64,000 bases of DNA from Dirofilaria immitis (lineage: Eukaryota; Nematoda; Chromadorea; Rhabditida; Onchocercidae). A program made the position numbers and the translations under genes. This document shows positions 52,701 to 64,000 of the stretch, in pieces; position 1 is the first letter of the stretch; each line of letters opens with the position of its first letter. Where the stretch lies: assembly GCA_024305405.1 (NCBI GenBank), contig JAKNDB010000092.1:622001-686000 (forward strand), in the 5' to 3' direction. Below the pieces are notes generated by a model. It had not been told where the DNA came from. It saw nothing but the letters and a program-made list of their open reading frames with translations, and did no database searches.

Positions 52701-55700
52701 AAAAATCCGATATTACACGACTTTTGAAAAATGCACTTTCTCGAAAAATAATAATGATAAACAAAAATCTATTCATTTACCGACAAGTTCAGCTGGCTTG
52801 TTTGGACGAGTATTTATGAAGTAATCAAATGCATCTTTTCTGCCTGTACAAATTTTTCATTTCGTTCAAAACAACTGAAAGTTTATCTCAATAAATATGC
52901 TGAAATGTGAAAATTGTGATGCGTATACATGATGAAACGAAATGGTGAAAATTTCATCAAGCATAACTATGTTATTGTGATGAAGAAATGGTAATACTTA
53001 AAATTGTTAAAATACTGCCAGGCATATATCAGAACTTCAAACAAAGCGAAGTTCTATTAATTAAGCCTAACTCATCGAAAATATGAGGAATCAAAAAGGT
53101 GAAAAATCAGATTAGCGTCTCAGTTGTTTTTCATAAATCAGTTGTAAACGGTAGTATCGGGTTAACACCTCAACAACTAAAGAAATAGAACATGCTAAAT
53201 TGGAACAGTTCAGTTTTTGTATAGCGTTTCAGTTTCATTCAAATCTAATGTAAAAAAATACTGCTGACATACAATTTTTTTAAAAAGTGAAAATCATAAA
53301 AATTCCAGATCAGATATTCCATCAAAAATTCTTCATAGAAATTAAAAATGATTCTACAAAACCTGTCTACAACGTTATCCAACTGCTTTTTCATAGCGAG
53401 CAAATCAGCCACTAATGTTTTGTCTCTGTTCACATCCATCACCAAAGCTTTACCGATTTTCTGAAATATTCGAATACTAAAGCTTTTCCAAACAGATGAA
53501 AACCAACTACTTTATTGGTGATTCTTTTTCCTGACAGCTTCTTATTATTCTGCACTTCCGAAATAATTTTAAATAGCCGGTGGACAAACAGGAAACTTAT
53601 TTCAAACTTAAAAAAGCTGATTTTAATGCCTATACTTTTTTATAGATTAGGTTTTATGATAATGAGATATAAATCCTTTACTTTGAATCTCGATAATCAT
53701 TGTTGTAATTTAATGTCTGTTTTAACGATAGAGGCATAAGAAAGATGTTTTAATGTCGGAAAGCGCATACTATAGCTTAAACACCAGCAAAAAATGATTC
53801 TGAACAACAAAATATCATTACTATGCAATGCTTATAGGAAACGCTGACAAAAATCTCACTGTTACCTTAACGTAGGAAGCAAACACGTTCTTCAAAATAA
53901 TAAGCCCATGTTTAGTTCTTGACACCATGTTATACATTAAACATAAATCATCGCATTTGTTTTCAAGAAGTATTTCATCGAGGCCTGAAAAAAACGAAAT
54001 CATTCTGTATGAAGCAATAGACAAATTACTGATACAACTGATTAAATATGCATCAAAAGCAATTATTGCCTTCCTATTTCCTTCATCTCTTTTGGTTACA
54101 ACATAAACAGAAAATTATGTGGTAACAATGTCATGTGAAAAAGATAAGTTAACAGCTGAAATGAATCGAAATGAATGCAACGAATAACCAATAAAGGAAC
54201 TAGGACTTGGAAACAGAGAAAATGTAAAGCAAAATCACCTTTATTTATAAATGAATCCATATGATCAGAAATTAAGCATCTTTCAGTAACTGCCAATAGT
54301 TGCTTTCTTGTTGTGAAATCTAAATAATAATCAACGCGATTTGTTTCCTCTTCTAGACGTTTTTCCACATGCCTCAGGTACGCCGGTACCTAAATTATTA
54401 TTTTTTCTATAAAAATCATCCGCGAAACAGCATAAAGATTAAACTCTTAAAGCAAAATTTCATTACTGTCATTAAAATAAATAAATAAATAAGTAATTTC
54501 GCACCTCAAGGCTCTGAGAAAGATGACGTCCTTCCGCTTCATACAAATCACATGTAGTTTCAAGAAACTTCCGTTCAAATACCTTAAATATTGAATAAAC
54601 AGAATAAAGCATTAAGCACAAGAAATAAAAGATAAATAATTTTGATTGCACAGAATTTAATGCCTTCCTTTAGCAAGATTAGTGATACGGCAAATCAATT
54701 ATTTAGAAAAGATAGTACCATGAAGTCGTTTGAAACTAATTTGGACCTAATCGAATGTAACTGCGTAATTTAAACAAATCAAATAATAACACATCTTCAG
54801 TAAAAGAATTTAATGAGAACTTTTGAGAAAAGCAAAGACGGCAAAGGAGCGTTAATATCTCTAATAAATGCAAGAAATTCGCATATTCTAGTATTTAATC
54901 AATATGAATATTTAGCCGATGAAGAAATTTATCACAGCATTTGACTAATTAATAAAACCTTCCTTCGCATGTCGATATCATAAATCGACATCAGCGCATA
55001 CTGGTTTACCAAAATAGGTCTTGAAACCTTTGTAATACTATTTTTAGTCTATATAGCTTATTTTTTTGTATTTGCAATTTTAGATATTCATCTGCATAAA
55101 ATTAAAAGCTTACTTCTGCGTAAACACGAAGACTTGTCATCATACGCAATAATGATTTGATTAACAGCCGATCAATCTATAAAAGAAATTATCATTAGCA
55201 TTTAACAGATTCAACTAATATAAAAGACTTAAAATGAGGCAAAACATGAACTATTTGATCACTCACAAACATGAGCTTGTTCCTTTATCATATAGTAAAA
55301 TCATTCTTGTTTTATCAATATTCTTCAGTTTTAGGATGTTTTTTTTGATTGAAAGCATAGAGATAAGAACATTATGAAATACGAAAAGATTGGATGAGTT
55401 TGTTTATATGGATATACTACTCAACACTTTTTAGCTAAAAAACTATACAAAAACACGCACTGGACAATTCAATATAAAAAGAATCATCACTAGACCATAA
55501 ATTCTTCAACTTAGTCCAACTCAAACATTCTCACTCTTTCAAATATAGAACTTTTCTCATTTTATCCCTGAAATTAAATATCACAGGAAACAACAAAAAT
55601 ATCGCATAACAATCAACTATATAAGTAAAATAAACTCACTTGTCCACCTTCCCTTTCCTGCTCAATCATCTTCAAAAGTCCGTCAATTGAACGTTTTCTT

Positions 55701-58700
55701 ACACGCTCATTATCCATAACTTCATCACGGAAAATTTCCAATCCCATATCCCTGAAAACATAAATATCTTCTATATATGATTAATTTCAATAATTTCGAA
55801 GCTATCATAAATTTCATTTCTGTATCATTTATCAGAGCAAAACACTGGCTTTACAAAGTTTACAAAAACAAAATGCCCGCATTTTCCCAGATAAATTACA
55901 ATGGTCTTCTCCATTTTGGTGTGTGCAATAAACCAATATTTTGATTTCGCAAGCACAGTTTTTTTAAACCAAAATGATTTGGCATATCACTATTCCTTAA
56001 ACTGAATCCAATGAAATATAACAGCCATTCTGTCAGTTTTTAAAGCAATCACACCAAAATCTCAGCAATATGGATTTCAACTTTTCGATAGCTTAACATT
56101 TGCAATGGAAGTGAATGCAAAAGGAACCCCTACAATGGAAAGTTAAACTAACCATAATGAGGTAACAGTGGGATTATGCAAAACGAATGTGCGGTCTAGA
56201 TAGAGAAATACGCTGCGGATATTAATCTGAAATAAGAAAATAAATATTTTTCGTAATTTAATTATTTGGAAGAGGGCTAACGTGAGAAAATGCCTCATCA
56301 GTTTCCACTTTACATTTAAGTTCAAAATCTGCAAGATACACTAACGATAAGGAACATGAGTTCAAAGAAGAGTTATTAAGAATATTCTGAATAACTGCTT
56401 TGAATCTAAACCAATTTTGTGCGTCGTCATTTCAAATTATAAGCAGTTAAATAACTCACCAACTGTTCACAATATTCGAGCCAAAATACATTAAGGTTTT
56501 GCAGAAATAATGCTGTGGAATCAGAAACGTCCAATAAAATACGAAGTTCTTCTATGATATATGAAAAAATGCACGTTTTTAGCTTATTATATATCTTCAT
56601 CGCTTCATTGTTCTTGCATAAAAATTCGACGACCTGAAAATTTGTCGGAAATTTTAAACTAGATAAAATTAAAGCATAATTTTCATGGTTTATACGAGGC
56701 AAATCAATTTACAATGTTACATCAACATTTAAGCAGGAAAAAACTTCATAGCATCTCATAGCAACTACAAGCAAGAAAAAGATTTTTAATTATTTCAAAT
56801 CCAAATATATAGTGTGCAAAAAAAGTAATAAAATGTAAAATGAAAATACTTATGTTAATCTACACGTTTTTTTAGTAATGCAAATAACTATCGACTAATG
56901 CCTCACTTATAGATGCCTAAAAACTGGAAAATTTGAGATAATATGAAGAAAAGTAAGTTGGTATCGACAATTACTTCATATAATTGCTCCAAAGATGTTT
57001 CTGCTTTTTTCTTTTTTGTATTGAAACAACAGCTTCATTCAGTGGATGCCATTTTGCTTCAAAAGGATCATCTTCTTCGCCTAATGGACGCTCTAAAATC
57101 ATAAATAAAAAAACTTCAATTAAAACAAAACAATATAAACATATATATATTTTATATCGTTACGCGCAGGAAAATGACAATTAAATAAACTAACTATAAA
57201 CGTTGTTAATTTTTTCAAAAAAGCAAGACTGTACTATATGTTACTACATGACTTTTTTTTCGGTGATTAATTTTTAGGATAATGAAAAATGTGAAAGAAA
57301 AGAAACAAAAACAATTAGCTAATCATTATCACATGACTATTCTCCATTTCCGAAAACTTATTAACTAACGTTTGAAACCAAGTATGACTAATTTTTTCGC
57401 ATTGACTGGTTGCGTGATATCAGCTACAACTGAACGACCATTCTTGTGCGATGTGCTACTATGCTGCTGTCCGCTCTTCTCTCGTGCCGTTGATGGACTA
57501 GCGTGAAAAGCCGCTGGTGATGTAAATCGCACTGTAGTCTTTCCCGAACGGTGATTCGAGGTTGAGAAATTTGATGGTTGCAAGCAACTCAAGTTGCTTG
57601 TAGTGTCGTCATCATTTTTTCTTGTGCTGATGGTTCATCCATAGCTATTACCGATGTCGTTATTGTTTCTTTTGGAGGTTCGACCTTCAAACCCGTTCTT
57701 GCCGATGAAGATAAATTGCTACGATGACGTTTTGCTTCCGGTGGCTATAAATAATAAGGTTTTTTCCAACTATCTATATTAATTATATCACTTTTAGAAG
57801 TAACCTCTCTCACTTATTCTGTAACGTATTATCTCTCACGTATTACCTCTGTTAATAAAAAGATTTTCTATAACACTCAAAGTTCTAAAACAAAAAGCTT
57901 AATGTTCAAAACGATATCATTTTATTGACAACAGTAACTGATAGTGCACTATCATTTTCAAAAAGTCAAGGAAAGGCGAGCGAATCTCCCGAACTATATG
58001 CCTTCTGAATTTAACTGCTGTTGGATTCTACGAAATACTGCCTCAACCGACTACGGTCAATAATTATTTTCTATAACCATTCCTTTCCATTTTCCGCTAT
58101 ATCAAAATTTCTAGCAAAATTTAAACCATAAATTAACGACAATAATGAGAGGAATGAAAACTAAGAAACAGGTAAACCTTAAATTCGTCCAAATTTTTGG
58201 ATTCGGTAAGCAGTGAAGATGAGGTTTTCCGTATTGCCTCTTTTCCTAAAAATTTTAAATTCATGTTTTAAATCGGAAGCGCTGAGAAATCGAACACTTT
58301 TTAAATGCTAAAATATCATTAGCGGCTAGCATCCAACGTTAAGAGTGTAAATTATGATAGTAAAACTGAGAGTAATTATTTAAAAGGGAAGCGTACGATC
58401 GTCAACCATTATATACTCCGTTTAACTAGCTTATTAATTGAGAGTGATAGTAAATGCTAATTTTCGTAATTTCCATAAATGTTAGAAAGATTTGCCGGTA
58501 AATTACAAGTTTAAGGCAGATAAGATGAGGTCGAGAATACCTGATGATAGATAGGAATTCGAAAACAAAATCTTCAAGTACTTTCTAAATGAAAAACTCG
58601 AAAACAAAGTCTTCAAGTATTTTCTAAATGCCACACGTCATCTGAATTTTTGTATTTCATTTTATAAATTATACAAAATCTCCTCTAATTTCGAATACTT

Positions 58701-58811
58701 ATTGCATTCATAGTTCAAGCAAAATAATGAATGTAACTTACTATCTGCGGATGAATGTTGTGTTTCCGTTTCCGGAATAAAGGAGTTAGCCGGAACCGAA
58801 GACGATGACAT
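49701..58811 (-). CDS. cul-4: cullin-4, scaffold of DDB1-CUL4-RING ubiquitin ligases
   Basis: Twenty-one exons: 58811-58742, 58245-58178, 57744-57370, 57092-56975, 56633-56460, 56226-56153, 55751-55640, 55176-55114, 54582-54505, 54389-54239, 53984-53866, 53460-53363, 52874-52781, 52374-52270, 51921-51812, 51449-51364, 51202-51044, 50970-50890, 50686-50581, 50258-50086, 49949-49701 (TAG). About 888 residues, closer to human CUL4B than CUL4A because of a Ser/Thr-rich N-terminal extension of about 160 residues before [11 protein letters not shown]. Core signatures: [77 protein letters not shown] and [10 protein letters not shown]. The end [20 protein letters not shown] carries the NEDD8-acceptor Lys, then [13 protein letters not shown]. 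Known role: DDB1-DCAF adaptors bind the N-terminal half and RBX1 the C-terminal half, in DNA replication and repair. Conserved reading needs one extra base at 51,878-51,881, 52,836-52,839, within 57,005-57,017 and at 57,615-57,620. Confidence 0.95.
58559..58630. repeat. 39-bp tandem duplication in cul-4 intron 1
   Basis: TCGAAAACAAARTCTTCAAG followed by TAYTTTCTAAATG occurs at 58,559 and 58,598 with two mismatches. Confidence 0.85.
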
Positions 58812-58830
58812 ATAAACAACGCGCCTTCAC

Positions 58831-58836
58831 CTAAGC
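58831..58836 (-). other. likely spliced-leader acceptor of cul-4
   Basis: On the minus strand a T-rich tract ends in GCTTAG at 58,831, twenty bases before the ATG at 58,811, which leaves a 19-base leader. Position and sequence fit trans-splicing. Confidence 0.45.
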
Positions 58837-58849
58837 GCAAAAAATGTTA

Positions 58850-59890
58850 ATTTGCAACAACTACAAGACGTTTCCAATAAAATCCTAAAAAAATTGCAAA
58901 GTAAAGCCTAAATTCATCACTGAAAAGTACTATAAGGCTTTTTGTAAAGCGACTTAATGTTGATAAAAAATTTTTTGAATAAAATCTTGTTAGAATTAAT
59001 TTAAAACTGAAAAATTCAATAAAATTCATAAAATCAGAAACATATGAGCTATATTTACTAGCTGACACAAAAGTTTTGATACATAACTCTACTGGTATTT
59101 CCGTAATTACCTAACTGGACCTTGAGTAGCAAAGTTAATTAGCAATCAATCAATCAATTAGTCTTTAAGTAGTATTAATTTAATAATTTCATACTCAATA
59201 ATTTTTTTCTAACAGCGTTATTTTTTTCTTTGACGGTCAATAGTGATAGATAATTGAAAAATACTTTTAGCAAGGAATATCTACTTGCAATTCAAATTAT
59301 TTGGTATGAGATCATTAATACTTAAATGACTAGCCGACAATCTTAACATAATCCATCAAGCAGACTTGAAGACTATATGAATGATAAAAGAGGGTCAAAA
59401 TGTCGGAAGGCACTTTTTAATCATCAAACAAATCAATATCTTCCAATAGAATTACTTGTGATCTATTGATGTAATCAATTCCGTTGCTTTAACGTGACCG
59501 TAAGAGATCCATCGACAAATATGTACGCAATCCTTTACGTTGTTGATTAGCGAAGCAAAAATACAAAAGTGATTTTAAGTCTACTAGGTCTAGTAATACA
59601 ATCGATTGCGCAAATATATCGTGAAGTACACAAATTATATTTTGCATCCAGAAATCCGAATGCAAAGATCCAAATTCGGCAAGATGCCGCTACCTCTTTC
59701 ATCTTTACTACTTAACATCTCTTAATAATCTCAATCTATTTTAAGGGACTGCCTCAAAAACTAAATTATTGAATCAATGCACTCCATTGATATCCAAATT
59801 GACCCTTAACCTTCCATTAGCATAAAGCCACAATATGGTGAAGTGCTCCAATTTTAGAGTATTTCGCGACATAAGGACCCTCCCAATGGC
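58850..59890. other. region upstream of cul-4, nothing recognised
   Basis: No gene supported on either strand. GC rises towards the right end, into the open frame at 59,897. The cul-4 promoter should lie here. Confidence 0.4.
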
Positions 59891-59896
59891 ACATTT

Positions 59897-60259
59897 ATGC
59901 AAAGATCAAGCGGTCTGTCAAAACAGTTTATCTTTCCGGATTCCATAATAGCTCCTGATATACATTTTTACTACACTTATGTCAATGTGGGGAGAATGGA
60001 TAAAAGGAGAGCTTTATCATTTCTCATCATAGTAATCCTCACTCCATATTCCCAACTACTAAAATCCATCAAAAACTACTCTGCTCCTCCCGGTATATTT
60101 TTGATATCCGGCCAGCACCTTCCGGAACCCGAAGTGATACTCACGCCTAGGCCATCCTCATCAACCATTCCATTAATTACTACTAAGCAGAAAACATCCC
60201 GCTTATCTTCTTTCAATGGAGGGCCGCAGGCCGTAACTCCTCATTGCTCCGCATGTTAG
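59897..60259 (+). CDS. doubtful single-exon open frame, possible secreted protein
   Basis: A 120-codon frame in a patch with clearly higher GC than its surroundings. The inner Met at residue 33 is followed by DKRRALSFLIIVILTPYSQ, which resembles a signal peptide, and the rest is rich in Pro, Ser and Thr and ends in Cys-Ser-Ala-Cys. I know no related family. The composition could equally reflect a regulatory patch upstream of cul-4 or of the gene to the right. Confidence 0.22.
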   Translation: MQRSSGLSKQFIFPDSIIAPDIHFYYTYVNVGRMDKRRALSFLIIVILTPYSQLLKSIKNYSAPPGIFLISGQHLPEPEVILTPRPSSSTIPLITTKQKTSRLSSFNGGPQAVTPHCSAC

Positions 60260-60279
60260 CGCAGAGAGGTGTGAGGGAG

Positions 60280-60425
60280 TGAACATTTTCAATCTTTTTC
60301 TTCTTCTCGCTCTTTAACCCTTTCTCTTTCTACCTTCTCCTTCATTTCCTTCTCCCTTCTCCGCCTTTCCTTCTTTCTCTCTCTCCCTTGCCTGCCACCT
60401 CCTATTGACCTTTTTCTTTTATTGT
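60280..60425. other. pyrimidine-rich tract
   Basis: About 145 bases made almost only of C and T on the plus strand, right of the higher-GC frame. Possible promoter element of a plus-strand gene; nothing specific can be shown. Confidence 0.3.
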
Positions 60426-60892
60426 TCTTTGCTATTTGGAAGCTAGCGGCCAACTTAGCTGAAATATGTTTTGTTAATTCTATTTTAATGTTTTTGATGC
60501 TTTAGGTGTTTTACGTAGACGTCACGTACGTTTGCGTGTTGTCTATTCTTACTATAATATAAGAAAGAGATTATCGCATATTGTGTACGTGTTTATGAAT
60601 GCGTATTAAGTAATGATTGTTCATTTTCATTAATTTCCTGCAAACTGTGGGATATGATCTTGCGATATATCATTAAATAAGTGATACATGCAAATATCAC
60701 TTGTGCGTGCATTTCGTAATATGATATAATTGTAAGTTTATATCAAAATAAGCATTTCATTTATATGCTATTAACGTATTGATGAAATAATATTTTCAAA
60801 TTTAAGTTTTTAAAAATGAATTTCTTTTAAGATTAGTGCTTGGAAATATTTGGTCTAATCGATTTCGTGGCTACAACAAAATTATCAAACAA

Positions 60893-63755
60893 ATGGCAAC
60901 AGCTGTATTAGAAGGTATTTATTATATTTAATTTTATTTTAGCTTCAAATTTTTCCTAATAAATTGTTAAAATTTCGTAATTATATTATTTTATGATTCC
61001 AAATAGAAATTATATCTAGTCTTTGACCTTTATATAATGATAAGTAATGAAGTTTAAGGTATTTGCGCTTTCATTTCATTTCTCTAACATTCCATGAAAT
61101 ATATCATAAATTAATGGAAAATTTCATGAGTTAAAATAAAGGTCAAAGAAATCTGATTATTAGATAGATGATTGGAATCCGACGATTTATTTTCCAATTT
61201 CTAGAATTTTTGAAACGTTCAGTTTTCTTTAACTATTTCCCTTAATATTTATAAAATGATCTATTTTTATATTCTATGAGCATTGAAACTAATGTCATTC
61301 TTCACATTAGTTTCAATTTATATATGGTATGAAAAAAATCAATTATAAATTATTCAAGAGTTTTGTGAAAAGATTAGATTGACTAATGAACTATATCATC
61401 CTTGGTTCATTTTGTTGTCATATATAAATACTGTTTGAAAAATTCAATAAAATGTGACAGGGCATATTTTAATGTTATGCATAATAAGCTAACTAAGTAA
61501 TGGCCTGGGAAAAATTGACAATACTACTCGCTAAAACATTTTTCTCTTTTCATGATGTTAAATTTAAAGATCGATATGAAAATATAAAAAAGTAAGCGAT
61601 AAATGAATAAAAAAAAATAATCGATCTAATTTAATGGTAATGTTTAACTAATGATGGAATGCATATTTTTTTCCTTTATTTTATGTCATGAATATATATA
61701 TATCTGTGTATATAGCAAGTTTATCATAAGATTTATTAAATTATTTATTGCTTATTCTTGTGAAAATGATAATTAACTATGTGCTACTGCTTATTCTTTC
61801 TTGTCAAAATGATAATTAACCTTGTGTTGATCTGCTTATTTTACTTTTATAATCTCTATATACTACAATATTGGTTAATTACTAATGTTAATAGGAATTT
61901 TCATCGATAAGCTGTTGTCATTACAAGTTATTATTTTATAAGAGGAGATATATGGGTTTAGCAATCTGATCAATATTTTGGATTTGATTAGCTGTTTTGG
62001 TCTTCATAGAATGGATAGTTTTTTTCTTATTTTCTTTCATAGAATGAATTTTTTTTCAGTTTATTTTTATAGCCTCTTCATCTCTGTTTTATTATTCATT
62101 GTTTATACAAAATGCTTGCATCATTTTACTTCTTTTTTGCTTGTCTTTTCATCTCCTCTTTTTCATACTCCTCAACTTTTCGCACTATTTGTTTTTTCAA
62201 CTGGATCAAAAATAGTTTTGATGACAAAATTACAAATGTGATTTTAGAAAGTATTTTGTTTCAGCGAAAAAATTTCAGGGCAAATGTAAAAGTATAACAA
62301 ATTTAACAGCGATTCGATGAGTTAATTATTGTTTGCTAATTCTGCCTTAGATAAATTAGAAAAGCAATTTATGAAATTACTATCTATTTTAGACTATTTA
62401 TTGATGGTTTAATTAAGCATTGGTATAGTTACACTGTTTTTTTTTTGGTTTACTGGAAGACTCTTGAGATTATTTTCCGATACTATTTAATTGCTTCTCA
62501 ATGGAACACTCATAATATATAACATATAATTTTTGTGACTGGCCGTTTCAATTGAAAATTGAAAATATTAGATGCTAATGGGCTTTTTTCTGGGATATTT
62601 TTAAAATAATATTTAAATAAAGATTGATATAACATAAAAATCAGGAAGAGAAATAGAAGAGAAGTGAAAAGTAAAAGATAAAGGAGCAGATCGAATGAGA
62701 AATCATTATATGTCGCATAAGTTACACTCATTCCATTAGCCATTTTGTACATGTACCGTTCCATTGCAATTGTTCTCTTTCATAGATGTGTATGTGTGCA
62801 ATATGTGAATGAAGGGAATTAAGACGAACTGAAGGTAACGAACTGGAGGAAAGGCGCAGGAAGAATGGACGAAAAGGCGCAGGAAGGATGGACGAAAAGG
62901 CGCAGGAAGGAAGAACAACTTTTAGCATATTTGCGGAACTGGAGATATAGCTGGGAACTTTTTTTTGAATCGATTGATTTTTAGTAATATTTTGTTAGTT
63001 CATGTTTTCATTATAAAATATGCTGATGGATTCAAATTTTATGTGAGAGTATATATATGATATAACAAATATGAAATCTATTTCTTTTGTAAGGTAATTC
63101 ATATATTTTTTAAAATTATTCAAATTCTTCGAGAATGGGGGTAAGCAAATGAGAGTACATGTATGATACATATATGCATATATAGTAGTATAAAATTTGT
63201 CTATGGTTTTACAATTTTGGCATTGTGTGTGAAGTAAACATGGAATATACGCAGGGACACCCAAATTTCTTGTTCACCCTTCTTTCGTCCAATCAATGAT
63301 CTACTTGTCTCTCTCTTCTCTCTCTCTCTCTCTCTCTCTTCTTATTTTACATTTTTGGGAAAATTTTGATTGTCACTGCTTTTTTCTAACATCAGATTGA
63401 TGTATCATAGTTATTTTCAAATAAGATATTTTTCACAAATTAATCTTGCAAAGGATAGCGCATATGAAATCATATTTCATGTGAAAAAAAAAGGGAGAAA
63501 GAAATGTTTTATATTATTGATTGATTTTGAGATAGTCATTACATCTTCCTCAACTACATAAATTTGATTTGATTTTCTGATAATGATAAAGAACTGTTAG
63601 ATAATATCATGAAAAATAATATTTAAAAAATATTTTATTTAGTGCAAGATTTATGGCGAAATCATATTGGTATCTTAGAAGATTTAAAGCAAACATTATC
63701 ACATTTCCAAGTTAACGAAGATTGTATGATTCAAATTATCCGAAACTTAACTTGA
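60893..63755 (+). CDS. unidentified small or partial gene, two exons
   Basis: Exon 60,893-60,914 starts ATG GCA ACA GCT with donor G|GTATTT. Exon 63,643-63,755 follows the acceptor TTTTATTTAG and joins in phase to give MATAVLEVQDLWRNHIGILE, then a helical LKQTLSHFQ, ending at TGA 63,753-63,755. Both pieces look like coding sequence and fit by phase, but I do not recognise the family. The frame is open upstream of the ATG (NRFRGYNKIIKQ) back to about 60,806, so the true start could lie in an earlier exon. A donor GTTAAC at 63,711 offers continuation beyond the window. The 2.7-kb intron contains no evident exon. Confidence 0.35.
61750..61840. repeat. about 40-bp tandem duplication
   Basis: GCTTATTCTTGTGAAAATGA with TAATTAACTATGTG at 61,750 is repeated with a few changes at 61,789, and a third partial GCTTATT copy follows. 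Confidence 0.75.
62850..62918. repeat. 23-bp tandem repeat, three copies, GC-rich
   Basis: AAAGGCGCAGGAAGGATGGA plus CGA occurs at 62,850, 62,873 and 62,896 with almost no mismatch (the last copy ends differently). It is the most GC-rich repeat in the window. Confidence 0.9.
63308..63341. repeat. (CT)n microsatellite
   Basis: Run of CT dinucleotides with one TT interruption. Confidence 0.9.
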
Positions 63756-64000
63756 ATAATGGGATGATTTCATTGATCGATGATGATTAGCTTTTTTCTC
63801 CTGGATCTCGATAATTTCGATTAACTTGAGTTTTTAAAACTAGTAAGTTTGGGATAGTATAATGATTGCTTAGTTGAAATTAATCGAGTTTTATCTAGGA
63901 AATGGCACTATTGATTAACAACCATATCGTTCCGTGTGTGTTTGTTTCTGTGTGCTTTTTTTCTCTCACTATTTTTCGAGCTTTTTTTGACTTAATCCAT

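Noticed and set aside
8927..58811. Four adjacent pseudogenes
   Set aside because: Frame breaks are all single missing bases, nearly all in homopolymers, while splice sites, key residues and exon phases remain intact.
62728..62928. Minus-strand frames reading SSCAF/PAPFRP repeats
   Set aside because: They arise from the 23-bp tandem repeat; a 23-base period shifts frame with each copy.
1..64000. CRISPR arrays, rRNA genes, bacterial operons or an endogenous virus
   Set aside because: No spaced identical repeats with unique spacers, no rRNA-like stretches, and no polymerase, integrase or capsid-like frames were seen.

Overview
The window looks like nuclear DNA of a parasitic chromadorean nematode, probably spirurid or filarial. 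It is very AT-rich, genes are cut into many short exons, 3' splice sites are of the nematode TTTTCAG/TTTTTAG type, and likely spliced-leader acceptors lie a few to some tens of bases before start codons. No bacterial, organellar or viral gene was seen. Gene models were built by hand from splice signals, phase and recalled family sequences; no search was run.

Layout. 1-4,548 has no gene and holds two degenerate tandem arrays and microsatellites. 4,549-6,357 (-) is a small secreted two-CCP (sushi) protein. 8,031-8,904 (-) holds tentative secreted-type exons. 8,927-18,751 (-) is a 19-exon ankyrin gene whose layout follows the vertebrate ANKRD28/44/52 subunits of protein phosphatase 6. 18,757-26,464 has no gene but contains a foldback element of about 750 bp and a 375-bp element with 30-bp terminal inverted repeats. 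26,475-33,414 (+) is cul-3 (17 exons). 33,415-42,065 has no gene, with microsatellites, a perfect 20-bp-arm palindrome and a diverged repeat. 42,089-46,748 (+) is a peptide G-protein-coupled receptor of the vasopressin/GnRH superfamily. 46,749-49,700 holds short tandem repeats and one doubtful ORF. 49,701-58,811 (-) is cul-4 (21 exons). 58,831-64,000 holds a doubtful signal-peptide ORF, tandem repeats and two exons of an unidentified gene at the right edge.

The strongest biological theme is ubiquitin ligation: two cullin scaffolds, CUL-3 (BTB adaptors) and CUL-4 (DDB1 adaptors), lie about 16 kb apart, convergent, around a neuropeptide receptor. I found no convincing new defence, mobile or biosynthetic system.

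All four large genes show apparent one-base deletions, nearly all in short homopolymer runs inside highly conserved exons (11 in total). Introns, splice sites and flanking frames are otherwise intact, so base-call or assembly errors are more likely than four pseudogenes. These sites should be read before anyone trusts an automatic protein prediction here.
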